NCBI GenBank assembly: GCA_029531795.1
Contig: JAPEIS010000015.1
Span: 620,001 to 684,000 of the forward strand
Reading direction: 5' to 3'
DNA from: Sclerotinia nivalis
Lineage: Eukaryota; Ascomycota; Leotiomycetes; Helotiales; Sclerotiniaceae
DNA: 64,000 nt
Positions 45,456-56,299 of the stretch are shown here, piece by piece. The notes under the pieces are model-generated. The model was not told where the DNA came from and did no database searches. It worked only from the letters and a program-made list of their open reading frames with translations. The position numbers were made by a program, and so were the translations under genes. Position 1 is the stretch's first letter, and each line of letters starts with the position of its first letter.

Positions 45456-45580
45456 AGGATTGTTTTGATTTTTATTTTTATTTTTATTTTATGTTATTTT
45501 TTTGGATTTTCTTTGTATAAGGCGTTGGGTTTTGGTTCGGAAAGATTGAGTTTGTATAAACTTTAAAAAAAAAAAAAAAT

Positions 45581-46262
45581 CTTTATATTAACAAAACCAT
45601 ATTAAAAAGCTCGATTGCGATGACGAAGGAGAGGAGATCAGGAATCGAGGGATCTAACTGTATTGTGGAGGACAGCTGAAATATCTACCCAAGGGATTAA
45701 CTCAATACGCAACGGCAATCATGTAAACCCTGCTGAAGCATTTAGCATATATAATACTAGTAAATTTAGATTAGCTAGTTAGAAACCCAGGGGCCTTCCT
45801 CCCCTGGCGTCCTTTGTCCCAATTGGGAATTTGAGGCCTGTGCTTCGCACAGAGCCTCGGACGAAAAATATCACACACACACACACACATAGAATTAGAT
45901 TCCTTACATTTAATACAATTAGACTCGCCGTTATTAGATTACACAATGATTTTGATGAAGATATACTTACCGACCAAACTAGTCTGTGCACCCACTGTTG
46001 AGTTCTTATAGACATGCAACAAAAAAGTTGATTTATTATTAGTCATGTGTTTTTAGATAACCAATGTTCGGCGCTGTACAGAGCAAAGAAAGTTAACGAT
46101 GACTAGGGCAAACCTAGCTATACATCTCATCATGCGCTTTTAGCTAAGCAATTCGCAAGATCTACAACGGTAGCCAGAATTGACCTCAATAGCAACCATA
46201 AGGCTGACAATTTTCAAACCAAATGCAAATGTCAACCTTGGAATGCTACAGCCTTCTCAATT
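45581..46262. other. Intergenic with CA microsatellite
   Basis: Between the LINE 3' tail and GPI2. It contains a (CA)n tract at about 45871-45889. No gene supported; a minus-strand frame (45779-46015) includes the translated repeat. Confidence 0.5.
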
Positions 46263-47717
46263 ATGGTGCCTCCAATGGCACCTCAATCTGCTCCCCCCTT
46301 AAATCGAAGTTCAACACTACCCAATACCTCTTCTGCTCGAATCACACCACATGAAAGATCACATCTTGCGCCAGAAGATGCCATATTTCAAGCCTCACCA
46401 CCTCGTAAACCATCTGCGGCTGTCAACCAATTGCGTATGACAAATGGAGATGCTGGAAGATTAAGAAGTAGAGGAAGACATAATGAAAGAACGAAAAGTA
46501 GTCATAGAAGACGAAAGGCTACTTGGAAGAAACTGTTATGGGTGAAGCAATCTTGTATGATATATTTTCATTCTGCATGTGAATAATTGTACTGATCAAT
46601 TGAAATAGATCCTGATAACTATACGGATCAAGACACCTTTCTCGAACACCTTCAGAGAAATCCACGTCTTCAACCTTATGACTTCTGGCCATTGGTAGCA
46701 GACTCGACGGTTATAGTTCAACATGTTTGCTCTGTCATAATATTCGTCGTTTCTTTCGTTGGGATATATCAAGAACATGTTTCTCCGGTTTCTGTGGTTG
46801 GATGGGGATCTATAGCTACCTTTTTAGGTTGGTTATTATGGGACTTATGGGTGGGACGAGAAGAATGTACTCGACCAGCATTTCCACCTCCGCAGCCTTT
46901 TTCGCACAATGTATCCGCAACAAGTTCAACACCAAATCTATTAGCAACAGCTGCAAATGGGCCAAAATATGCCTATTCAATTTCAACATCATCTCTTCAG
47001 TCCACGGCCTCGAATCAAACCCAATCACCTCCAACACGGCCAATTTATACACCACATAATCCACCGTTCTCCCATCGTACTTCACTTCGCCTGTCAACTG
47101 CCAAATCGGCGGTCTTAATATACTTTGTCCTCCTCGGTCTTTCTCCTATTCTTAAGTCTCTCACGAGGTCTACCTCATCAGATTCAATCTGGGCAATGTC
47201 ATTTCTCCTATTTACGATCAACATATTCTTCTTCGACTACGCTACCCCATCCCCCTCTTACTCATCGAGCTACTCACCCTCGAATACGAAAAACAAAAAC
47301 ATTCCTGCCAGTCTTAGTACAAATGCTGCTCTAATGGCCTCCACAGTTCTTGCTTCCCGCCTTCCTAGTACAGGACAAGTCTTCAGCCTCACGCTTTTCT
47401 CCATAGAAGTTTTTGGACTCTTTCCTGTTTTCCGTCGTTATACTCGGTTACATTCTCTACGTGGTCATCTAATCCTCACACTACTACTCGTTTTCGGCGC
47501 AGGTGGCGGTGTAGGATTAGTACTACCACAATCGGGACGATCGGCTTGGGATTGGAAAAGTGGATTAATTGGCGTTGTATTAGGGACGTTTATAACGGGA
47601 TTGGCCATGGGTGGGTGTAGTTGGTGGTTAATTGGGCTGCAAAAATATAAAAACGAGATCCATGGGCCATGGGATCCAGCGAGACCGGTTATTAGAAGGG
47701 CTTGGGATGATTATTAG
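46263..47717 (+). CDS. GPI2: GPI2/PIG-C subunit of GPI-GlcNAc transferase
   Basis: Two exons, 46263-46554 and 46609-47717, join as VKQS|YPDNYTD to give 466 residues. Gpi2 is an ER multi-pass subunit of the complex that adds GlcNAc to phosphatidylinositol, the first step of GPI-anchor synthesis. Diagnostic sequence: WKKLLWVKQ, DNYTDQDTFLEHLQRNP, YDFWPLVADSTVIVQHVCSVIIF, followed by several hydrophobic helices and the C-terminal WWLIGLQKYKNEIHGPWDPA. The N-terminal ~90 residues are disordered, and a Ser/Thr/Pro loop (about 180-260) separates helix groups, as is common in fungi. An ATG four codons downstream could also be used. No damage seen despite the adjacent dead LINE. Confidence 0.92.
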
Positions 47718-48454
47718 AGGGAAGGATTAGGGATTATGTAGATTCATTAATTAGAAATACTTATTAAACCTATAAGAGAGTGATTGTGATGTCGCTGAAT
47801 TGGCATAGTTGCAAGAATTCGCGTACCAATTCCCTTCCTTCATTGGGTTGTCTCATCTCCTTTATTTTAAGTCAATTGATCCCACTCCGTCCAGCAAGAT
47901 AAATGCAAAAAAAAAAAAAAGGATCACTCAGATTGTCTATTAGTCAACTCTATTTTTCTTCTCTCACTCTTCTCAATATCAATCATCACTAGAACTTTTG
48001 ATTTGAGTAAGTTTAACACGCGTGCAGCTGTAGCTGTTGAAAACTTTAAGCTTTATAACCGTATTTCCTATAATTCCTTTTCTTAAAGCTATACTCCTAT
48101 CGTAATAAAAGTCTCAACTTCATATACCTACGCAACCCTATTGATGTGTTAAGTCCTCTTCTTCTCTTCATGCATTTTCCATCTTCTCCGTCTATCTCTC
48201 AATTGCTACTCCTTTTCCTTGCCTTGCCTCTCCTTTTACATTGTCTTTTGGATTCTCTCGTCATGTGTGTATTCGTAATTTGATATGTATTGTGGAAAGC
48301 CTTGACTACTATTGCATCACCTTTTTCCAGAAATTCTCCTAATAGCTTCACAATTTAGTAGATTTCTAGCTATGTCGCTGGGTGAGGCTGGAGCTGGTGA
48401 GGTTGTGTTCTTGACTGTTCCGGGGCCGAGGGCGGGGATGAGGGTTTGGTGGGG
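47718..48454. other. Intergenic, pyrimidine-rich
   Basis: Contains a poly-A run near 47908 and TC-rich tracts. No coding signal seen. Lies between convergent 3' ends if the peptide gene downstream is real. Confidence 0.4.
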
Positions 48455-48660
48455 CTAGAGGGGTGGGTGTGGTGGTGTTGGTTGGGGAAGAGGTGGGGCG
48501 GGAAGGGATTGGGATGGGAAAGTCTGCTATAAAGAAATGATCAGATGTAAAAAGATTTGATTTAGTAGTGTGTTTGGTTTACCTTGAGTGGGACTGCTGG
48601 TGCGACCATGATGAATGGGAGGAATGCGAGGATGCCGAGACAAAGGGTTGTGGATTGCAT
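48455..48660 (-). CDS. Possible tiny secreted Pro-rich peptide
   Basis: A two-exon reading, 48660-48583 and 48526-48455, yields a 49-residue product: MQSTTLCLGILAFLPFIMVAPAV, a good signal peptide, then about 25 residues of Pro, Gln and Ser. The splice has GTAAAC...CTTTATAG with a 56-bp intron; a CAG downstream could shift the acceptor by one codon. There is no Cys in the mature part. Small secreted peptides are often missed in fungal genomes, but a chance signal peptide is possible, so support is modest. Confidence 0.42.
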
Positions 48661-49985
48661 TTTCTGCGGAGCTGGCTATTATATGTAGAGGATGGTGTTC
48701 AGGGCGTGGAGTGATTCATCTTGGATGGTAAGGTACAATTGCCTAGAATTCTTCGGTGGGGCGTATATTGAATTTTTACTGAAAGAGAGAAAAGGAGCAA
48801 CGTCAACATGTTTGCATTCTTGAGGTAAAGCCATCCACCCGCCCTCTCCTCCGAAATTATTATCTTTCATTAATGTATGACTGGATGCGTACATACCCCT
48901 CCGCATCAATTCCCAGCTTATCGTATCCCGGATCCCTATTCACCTGTGGAGAACATGTCACTAGCATATCCACGCTTGCGGATACTGTTCAACTCCTTGA
49001 AATTTCCACTTCTCCTCTGGCAGTATCGATTGATTTCAGGGAATATTGTGCCATGAACATGAAGTTTCCTTATTCCCAGATTTTGTAGAGGGAGAATAGA
49101 ACTCCAAGAATCACTTGATGTCGGTCCTTAAGCTCAATATTTTACTCTTGGTATTATGAGATTTGATCGATGATTTGGATTTCGCCAATGCGCTAAAATG
49201 GAAATGGGGGATTAAATGGGGTTCTCGAGGATGCTGGAGGGCGATCTTTGCAAGGTAAATAACGGGGAAGGTTCAGGAAATAATTTAGATAAGTCTTGCA
49301 ATCCTACTTTCTTTCTATGTGCTTTCCTTTTCTCAGATACCGAACCATTTGCTCCTTGCCTTGTTTGGAAATTTACTTCAGCTTGTGTGCGTGCAGAAAT
49401 CAGCCAAGTATCTCGAAGTTGATCATTATCATGGTTCTTTGCATAAGAAATTACAGAAGCAAGACCGCCTACACCAAGCTCCTATTTGCCTCACCCTCTA
49501 AGCTCGACCTCTTCTCCGAAGTAATAGGATTTAATAGGTATGGTTTTAATGGAGCTGTCAAATCTCAGAGTCATTGACCAGCCCTTTTGCAAACACTGAT
49601 GCATGACAAAGGTTTCCGAGCTTTTAGAAGTGAGAAAGTTAACTCAATAGTAATTAAAATTATGATCATACGTTAATGTGTAAAGCTCTTTTATTTCTCG
49701 AGTAAATTACCTTTTCCGTCGACCTTTCCTTTTTTGTCACCTGCTTCCTTATCACATCAGTTTCTAGCATCTTTCATTAACCTCCTCTTTCCCTCTCTCC
49801 CTCTTTCTCAACCTTGATTTTCTTTCTCTTTGCGTCAGTCTCTATTATTACATTTCCTCTTCTTTTGTTTTCTTGATTTTTGAAAATCCAATTCTACCAC
49901 ATCAATATACCTACTCAAGCACAGGTCACCACGAATCACTTTATGTTGAATATTATTCTACTGTACTGCTATCGTTACAATAATC
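48661..49985. other. Intergenic, no gene supported
   Basis: Plus-strand frames at 49216-49577 overlap in three phases with no family signal. The last 250 bp is pyrimidine-rich (ttcctc, ctctttc) and ends just before the MYND gene ATG, as expected for a fungal promoter. Confidence 0.4.
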
Positions 49986-51213
49986 ATGCGTATCACCGGC
50001 CCTTCTACTTGCTCTGTTTGTTATGATTTCGCGTCTACAAAATTGCTTTGTGGTTCATGCAAATCCATTGCCTATTGCTCTCCAAAATGTCAGAAATTGG
50101 ACTGGTCTCTCCACAAAACCCTTTGTAAAGAATTTGCTTCATTGAGCCCTCGCCCTTCTAAGTGCCATAAACTCGCATTCTATTTTCCGGTTGACTTTAA
50201 ATATCCAAAATTGGAGTGGCTTCAGTGTCCGAGAACTCCACAGGCACAGAGTAGTGATGAAGAAGCAGACGAACTCTTACTGCGCAAGGACATGGATCAC
50301 AAGGTTTCGGATCTCACCACGGCGCGTGTTGATATGCTTGCTGACCTTCGTCAATCAGGGAAACACCATAGAATCATCATTTATTTTTTGTCGTGGAGAC
50401 TGCCTAGATAATGACCCCAAACTCAACCAAAGCATCATCTCTGTTGCAAAGGGCGCTCATTGGAATGGACCTTTAGTTATATTTCGAAAACATCGTCCTG
50501 GTTCTTCCTCAACTATCTTGGATGTCGTCTTGGCGGACTTCCCCATCATTATAAAAATGATTAGACAATTGCCACCAATTGAAAACAATAGTAAACGCTA
50601 TGAAGTAGTGAAACATAATGCTAAGTTAGCGCAATGCGTTCTGTTTGGTTTGGGAGAAGAACGCTTCGTTGTCGCCGGCATTCCTGGGTCTCACCCAATT
50701 TATGACATGGAACCTACCGATGTCTCAAAACAAATGGGGATTCCACTAATCGTACAAGAGCTATCTTGAGGAGCTGGTCTAGACGATTCGTTTGACGATG
50801 ATAATTTTGGAAATAAAATTTGTACTGCACTTCATCTTGATATTTACCCTGATAGTAAGACGTGGGGAAAAACACTTCCAGAATGGAGAAGAAATATGGG
50901 GCCTTTTCTGGTTGCGAGGCAGGACAAACAAGACATTACCTACTATCAACTATTCGCCATTGCCGCTTTCATCGAGAACCTATCTCATCACTTGAACAAA
51001 CTTGTTCTGAGTTCATTAAGTCGCTTAGGAAGAGAGCGAATTGTCCAGGATTACCTCACCAAGAAGAGATTTGAGTATGTCTTTCTCAAGAGTTATATAA
51101 ACTCAATGATGAATATCGACCCAGCTGGATTTGGAGGTATGACTTCTCCTTATAGCAATTCAGATGACTCAGGTTGTTTTATGAAAGAAAGAATTTCATG
51201 GTCACCAGAATAA
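49986..51213 (+). pseudogene. Decayed MYND zinc-finger protein (copy A)
   Basis: The N-terminal MYND finger is intact: CSVCYDFASTKLLCGSC, then YCSPKCQKLDWSLHKTLC. The frame is lost near 50385, in a run of six T, where IIIYFLSW (frame 1) should continue as FCRGDCLDND in the next frame; removing one base would restore it. A TGA follows at 50767-50769 (QELS-stop), after which the same frame continues GAGLDDSF... to 51213 with the family's C-terminal motif GPFLVARQDKQDIT. With both breaks ignored the protein would be about 400 residues, a MYND-type protein with a long C-terminal domain, role unknown. It might be a sequencing or assembly error at the T-run, but the TGA argues for a pseudogene. Confidence 0.78.
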
Positions 51214-52205
51214 GTAAATTGTGGAAAAGGATTCCGGTTTCCTTTGGAAATGTTGTATGAAACATCGTTCCAAGAAATATAATGATGATTTTGTTGATCG
51301 GAATGGTGTATTATTATGCAACAGACGGCGATACCATCTAACAAGAGGTATTAGCACAGTTTGGAGCTAGAATTCTGCTCTCCGGTTTGGCGAAATCAAA
51401 TTAGCGACAGAGATCAAATCATTCACTTCTACTTTTATTGGTAAAAGTAATACTAGCAAAATTCACCAAGATTTTCATTAATGTACTTTGGACATACTTT
51501 AACAAAGGATAATATTCTTATATAGAAGTATCAATGCTTGCCAAGAACTTGTCAATCTGCCCTTGTAGCAAGTAGTATGGTGTGAATATCATTTAAACAT
51601 GTCTTTCATTTCTTATTTATTTTTGATTCGCCTTTTCAAACCTTTCTCATCCTTGTCAAAAGTTTCCGTCAAAATCTCTTCACTGAAGAGTTTTTAGTAT
51701 AATTTGTCTTTCTTATTACAACAAGCAAATCACCATTTTTAATCTTGGAATGAAATTGCGCCTTTGTAGCCAGACTCCTCAAGCTTCCTTAGAGCTAGCC
51801 ATATAACAAATAGATGAACCTTATTGATCGATCACTATTCAAAAGTTGCCCAATTTTCAGATGTACAAATTGTAGTAACAAATTTCCCCACAGCCAGTTT
51901 GGAACTTCTTTACCTTCCTTCAATACCCTTCTTTGATTCTTTGAATAGCATCAGCTCTTTCTTAAATTAGCAATCTGCCTCCATTCACAAACAACTTTCT
52001 TTAATTTCATTCTATCACCTGACAAATTTACGCTAGTTAGTTTGATTCACTACGTTTGATAATAAATGATCAGTTTCGACTAGTCTGCATGCATATAAAG
52101 ATATCCATTTATTCCTTCTTTCTGCCCCTTTGTGTCCCTGGATACTTTTTATTCTCTGACTAGACGAAAAAAAATCCTCCACGAACCGCTAAACTATCTA
52201 CTTCA

Positions 52206-53657
52206 ATGACCTCACGCCGCAACCCACTTTTTGGCCCACGGGTCTCAATCTCCTCCTTTGGTCCCAGAATTGAGCATCCAAAGTGTGGATACTGTGTAGA
52301 AGATGCTTCAATCCCATGTACGACTTGCGATGCTACCTGGTACTGTACATTAAACTGCCAGGAATTAGATCGCCCTGTTCATGAGATGATCTGCCAGAAA
52401 TACACAGATTTTGTTACTGCAAACCCGTGCCCGGAAGACACCTTCGATAAGAAGTACAGACTCGGTCTCCTTCTGCCTGTGGACTCGGAAGATTTTGAGT
52501 TAGCTTGGATCGCCAATGGTTCTAGGGGCAAGTCCGTGGCAACATTCCTTCAATATTACGACCAGGATCGGATAAACACCCGTAAGACTCTTGTGGATTG
52601 CAACATGGCAAGCAAGCAGTTTGATCATTGCATTATTCTGGCCGTCCGGGGGGACTTTTTAACCGATAACTCTCCGCCGAATGCATGTATCAACCATATC
52701 ATGGATGGAAAATTGAAATATTTTTTGAAGGGTCCGGTTGCTGTTGTTAGCGAGCATGGTTGGGGTAATTTTGGAAATGTACAGCATTTTCAGCCATGCG
52801 ATTTCAGAATTCTGATCGACTTCCTCTACAACTATGAAGGAAAGCCAAAAATTGAGATTGGACACGCTTGCGGTGAGGATTCGAAGGGTGTTTTAGGTAC
52901 GAAGATGAGCCTCTTCTTGAAGTTTCTCACGGGAAAAGCTCAAGATGGGAAGGGGAAGTCGAAAAATGCCTCCTTTGATGCCGAGGAACAAAGAACCTAC
53001 AGAAAACGTGCGGGATCCTTTTTCGAGCCAGAATGGGTCATGGAATCCGAATCTTTCCTTCCGAGACATGAGATTCAGCACTCGAGGTCTAGCGTCAACC
53101 TCTGCAGTTTTAGGGACGATGATTCACTTCACAAGCCTGAATCATTTGTTATGCCAGATTTCCTACCTGACTGGATTAGGGAGTCTGATTCAATTACCAC
53201 GGGACCTACTCTACGTCCAAAGACAGCTCCACCCCTTTCGGTCGATACGAAGAAGACGATGAAAGAATCTGCTAGTATGGAAAGCCTAGAAATTACCCCA
53301 GCTTCCCCAATTACCAAAAGTTTTTCAGTTGCAAAGGCTAGCAATCAAACACCACACAACGACAACGTTTCTATTAGGGACTCTATTGATATCATTAATC
53401 TTTACAACCCAACTAAAGCCAGAAATCATCACAATGCTTCCCCATCTATCATCTCAGCCAGGCCAAGCCGACCCGTTCTGACCACCACATCATTTTTTCA
53501 ACCTAAACCAATTCGTGAAGGCAAAGGACCTTTGACAATCAATGCGAAAACTTTTTTCTTCAGTCTTCCAAGATCTAATAGCGCCGAATTAGACCGTAAT
53601 CAAGTGGTGTTCCAGCGAAGTATTGCCGGCTCGATTATGTCACCATGGACGGTATAA
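52206..53657 (+). CDS. Intact MYND zinc-finger protein with divergent tail (copy B)
   Basis: Uninterrupted 483-residue frame. The MYND finger occupies about residues 26-63 (CGYCVEDASIPCTTCDATWYC, NCQELDRPVHEMIC); MYND fingers bind proline-rich partner motifs. Residues ~70-240 match copy A: RLGLLLPVDSEDFELAWI, CIILAVRGDFLTDN, LKGPVAVVSEHG, FQPCDFRILIDFLYNY. The C-terminal ~240 residues are Ser/Pro-rich and disordered and do not carry the LVARQDK motif of its relatives, so the gene may have lost or replaced that module. It sits between two decayed copies and is the only clearly functional member here. The start is the first ATG after a pyrimidine-rich leader. Confidence 0.85.
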   Translation: MTSRRNPLFGPRVSISSFGPRIEHPKCGYCVEDASIPCTTCDATWYCTLNCQELDRPVHEMICQKYTDFVTANPCPEDTFDKKYRLGLLLPVDSEDFELAWIANGSRGKSVATFLQYYDQDRINTRKTLVDCNMASKQFDHCIILAVRGDFLTDNSPPNACINHIMDGKLKYFLKGPVAVVSEHGWGNFGNVQHFQPCDFRILIDFLYNYEGKPKIEIGHACGEDSKGVLGTKMSLFLKFLTGKAQDGKGKSKNASFDAEEQRTYRKRAGSFFEPEWVMESESFLPRHEIQHSRSSVNLCSFRDDDSLHKPESFVMPDFLPDWIRESDSITTGPTLRPKTAPPLSVDTKKTMKESASMESLEITPASPITKSFSVAKASNQTPHNDNVSIRDSIDIINLYNPTKARNHHNASPSIISARPSRPVLTTTSFFQPKPIREGKGPLTINAKTFFFSLPRSNSAELDRNQVVFQRSIAGSIMSPWTV

Positions 53658-53899
53658 GAATGGGATTCACAGTGCTTTTGGCACAAATATACGTTTTTAC
53701 AAAATTTTATCTGTTAGAAATTTGGAGCCAGACCAGCTAGCTCTCATTGAAATAAAGATAGACAGAGACGGAGACGGAGACGGAGAGAGGAAGATTTGAT
53801 CCTGGCGTTGGGTTAGAAATGTTGCATTGAGGCAGGCACGAGCGGTTTTGGGGTAAAATGCCGCGAATGGTTTGAATAGTCATGGGAGGAAGGTGGTTA

Positions 53900-53953
53900 T
53901 TTTGATACTTTTGATACTTTTGATACTTTTGATACTTTTGATACTTTTGATAC
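53900..53953. repeat. Six perfect copies of TTTTGATAC
   Basis: Nine-bp unit repeated six times without mismatch, 240 bp after the stop of the intact MYND gene. A GACGGA hexamer repeat precedes it near 53765. Confidence 0.9.
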
Positions 53954-55550
53954 TGTTGTTTAGCCGGTTCAAGGAGGACAAGACTCAACACCTGTACGCG
54001 GTGTCCTCTACGAACCTCCAGCTCTTTTATTTAATTATTAGAGTCTGCAGAACTAAGTTTGAGTCATTTGATGAAGTCGTGGTGATTGGAAGAGGAAGAG
54101 GCACCCGATCGCGACGTTTTTTGCCTCCGAGTTGGCTGATGGCAAAGACCAGATCTCGGTTTTTTGACAATCGTATCATCGGATTGTGCTTTCTACAATA
54201 CTACTTTTATTACGAAACAGAGGACAACACCATCATCTACAACAATATACCACAAAATCATCTCCAAGATCCCTCTAGAGCATCGGGCGCGATTTATCAA
54301 ATTCGGTTTTAAGGTTCAGACCTTACCTCCTTCGATTCGAATCAAAACAACAACAATTCATATACTTGAAGGAACTGCGTAGAACGATCCGAGCTAATGA
54401 TGTATCTGCCATAAAATTCGGTGGAGGATATACTACATACAGGATTGGGGCACCTTGTAGGGTCAATATCCCTATGGTTTGGAAGGTTCTATAAAGTCGA
54501 TATTAGGCAAGGCATGATTGTTGGGAAGTTACAAACAGGACAAAGAGTTGATGTGAAAGAAGGTTGTTTGGATTTGATTAATAGAGGAATCGGATTTGGA
54601 AAATCATGAGTGTAATGCTTTGATTGATATTTTTATCTTTATATGCGATGCCGTATAGAGATCGGGCTTTGCTCCCCAGTATTAGTTTTCACTTCCCCCA
54701 TCAAAAATATATACAAACCTGTATGCTATTTAGATAGCACTACCCATAGCCATCTGTTAAGAGCTCGATTGAGCTCTTAACCGTCCTAGATAGTCTTTGA
54801 CTCGGTGTGGACGTTAATTAAATCAATCAATCAACATTTAGCCGGTTCAATGATCCCTGGTGGTTCTAATTGGTTTTCATAGCATTTTGATCATGTCTTA
54901 TAATTTTAGGCAGTTTCCAGATACTCTGTCATTCAAAAATGATGAAGCTTTATGGTATACTTGAGTTTGGTAAATTATATCCACCGTGCTGCACCTGGAT
55001 TTATCTCAAATCATTATGCTATGCTGTCCATCCTATGTATTCATGTTTGCACTTTTGAGTGTCATGGTGATTCTTGAGTAGGAACTATTCTGATTTCGAA
55101 GATGTAAGGAGTTTGTCATCATTCTTCTTTCATTATTAGCCTTGTAATTACAGACACAGATTCACACAACATATCACATGGTCAATCTCTCATGTGGATG
55201 GGTCAATTATAGAAACTTGCCATGCATATTCTTTGAAGTAATGCAGATTTTTACAGATACTTTCACTTTTAAGTTCAAGTAGTCAAAACTCAATAGTTTG
55301 AGGTGGGTGAATTTCGAGAGAGATGGGGTGCTTCCCCGCACATGACCAACCTCAATGCCCCACCCCTTACTACCCTCGCCTGTACTCCGTACATGTACAA
55401 CAACTTCCAACTGCCTCAAGTCCTGCCTCAAACTCAAACTTTCGACAAAACTGCTTTTGTCCTTTCAAAACAATCGATCGGACTAGAACAGAAAACCTTG
55501 TCGCTTGTCTAATCCATCCCAGCAAAACACACCATACTGCGTATCCAGCT
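53954..55550. other. Intergenic with one perfect hairpin
   Basis: Short frames only (54164-54382, 54421-54609). A perfect 11-bp inverted repeat, GTTAAGAGCTC-GATT-GAGCTCTTAAC, lies at 54756-54781 in an AT-rich setting. No supported gene. Confidence 0.4.
54756..54781. repeat. Perfect 11-bp-stem hairpin
   Basis: GTTAAGAGCTC, a GATT loop, then GAGCTCTTAAC. There is no transcript context, so its role is unknown. Confidence 0.75.
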
Positions 55551-56299
55551 ATGTCTCAAGCATTTGGTTCTGTTCCTCCTCCGCCAGGTACAGAAAGTCC
55601 TACTCGTGGTGTCAAGGCTCTATACATCCACTGTATTGGTGACCAAAAAAGTCCTTGGTCTACCCAAATACACCGAAGTCACAATTTCGGACAACCATAT
55701 CATCTTCACCAGAATAAGCCTACGGGTATTTCTGTTCACATGAGACTTCCAATTCTCACCCGCAAAACCGAGTATGTCGATCCACACTGGGCCAATAAGA
55801 GAGGGAATATCGATTATGCATCACGCAAGTATCCTATGTCAGATAGAAAAGCACTCTACCTAGACCTGCCAGTTGATAATAATCATGAGAGTACATGGGG
55901 TTTCGCTGATATGGAGAAATGGGACCTCATTATTGGCACGGTTTTGGTTGCAAGACAGGACAAGAAGGACATCACTGCACAGCAGGTCGAGGGCTTGGCA
56001 AGATTTGCTTCTATGATCTTTCACCTGCCATGTGTGATTTAGGGCAATATATCTACGAGGATTTTCCAAAGAAATCAGACCGAAAGAAGCGCCGCGAGAA
56101 GTTTACGGAAGATTTCGTGTGTCAAGCCAAGTTCGACGAGTACTTCGAGAAACTTAAGGCGGAGCGGGTTGCAGCTGGAAAATATTCAGGGGCTACAGTA
56201 ATTTCTCCTTACTTTTCAAGTTTAGCCTCACGAAAGTCAATACGTATGAAGGCTGGAGTGCAGGACGGTTATTTGGGTATGAGTTTTCGGTTTTGGTGA
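55551..56299 (+). pseudogene. Decayed MYND-family relative lacking the finger (copy C)
   Basis: From the ATG at 55551 (MSQAFGSVPPPPGTESP) the frame covers the family C-terminal region: WGFADMEKWDLIIGTVLVARQDKKDITAQQVEGLARFASMIFHLP. It stops at about 56040; the sequence continues one frame over as QYIYEDFPKKSDRKKRREKF, aligning with the equivalent region of copy A, and runs to 56299. A one-base deletion explains the shift. No MYND zinc finger precedes it, so this is either a truncated duplicate or a C-domain-only paralogue that has also died. Confidence 0.65.

Larger units (their letters stand above)
40184..45580 (+). mobile_element. Non-LTR retrotransposon (LINE, Tad1/I-like), inactivated
   Basis: Two overlapping ORFs with endonuclease, reverse transcriptase and RNase H, and a 3' end in a poly-A run at about 45564-45580. 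No frameshift was found in either ORF; damage is limited to seven stop codons. The 5' end and target duplication were not located; the element may start somewhat before 40184. Confidence 0.9.
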
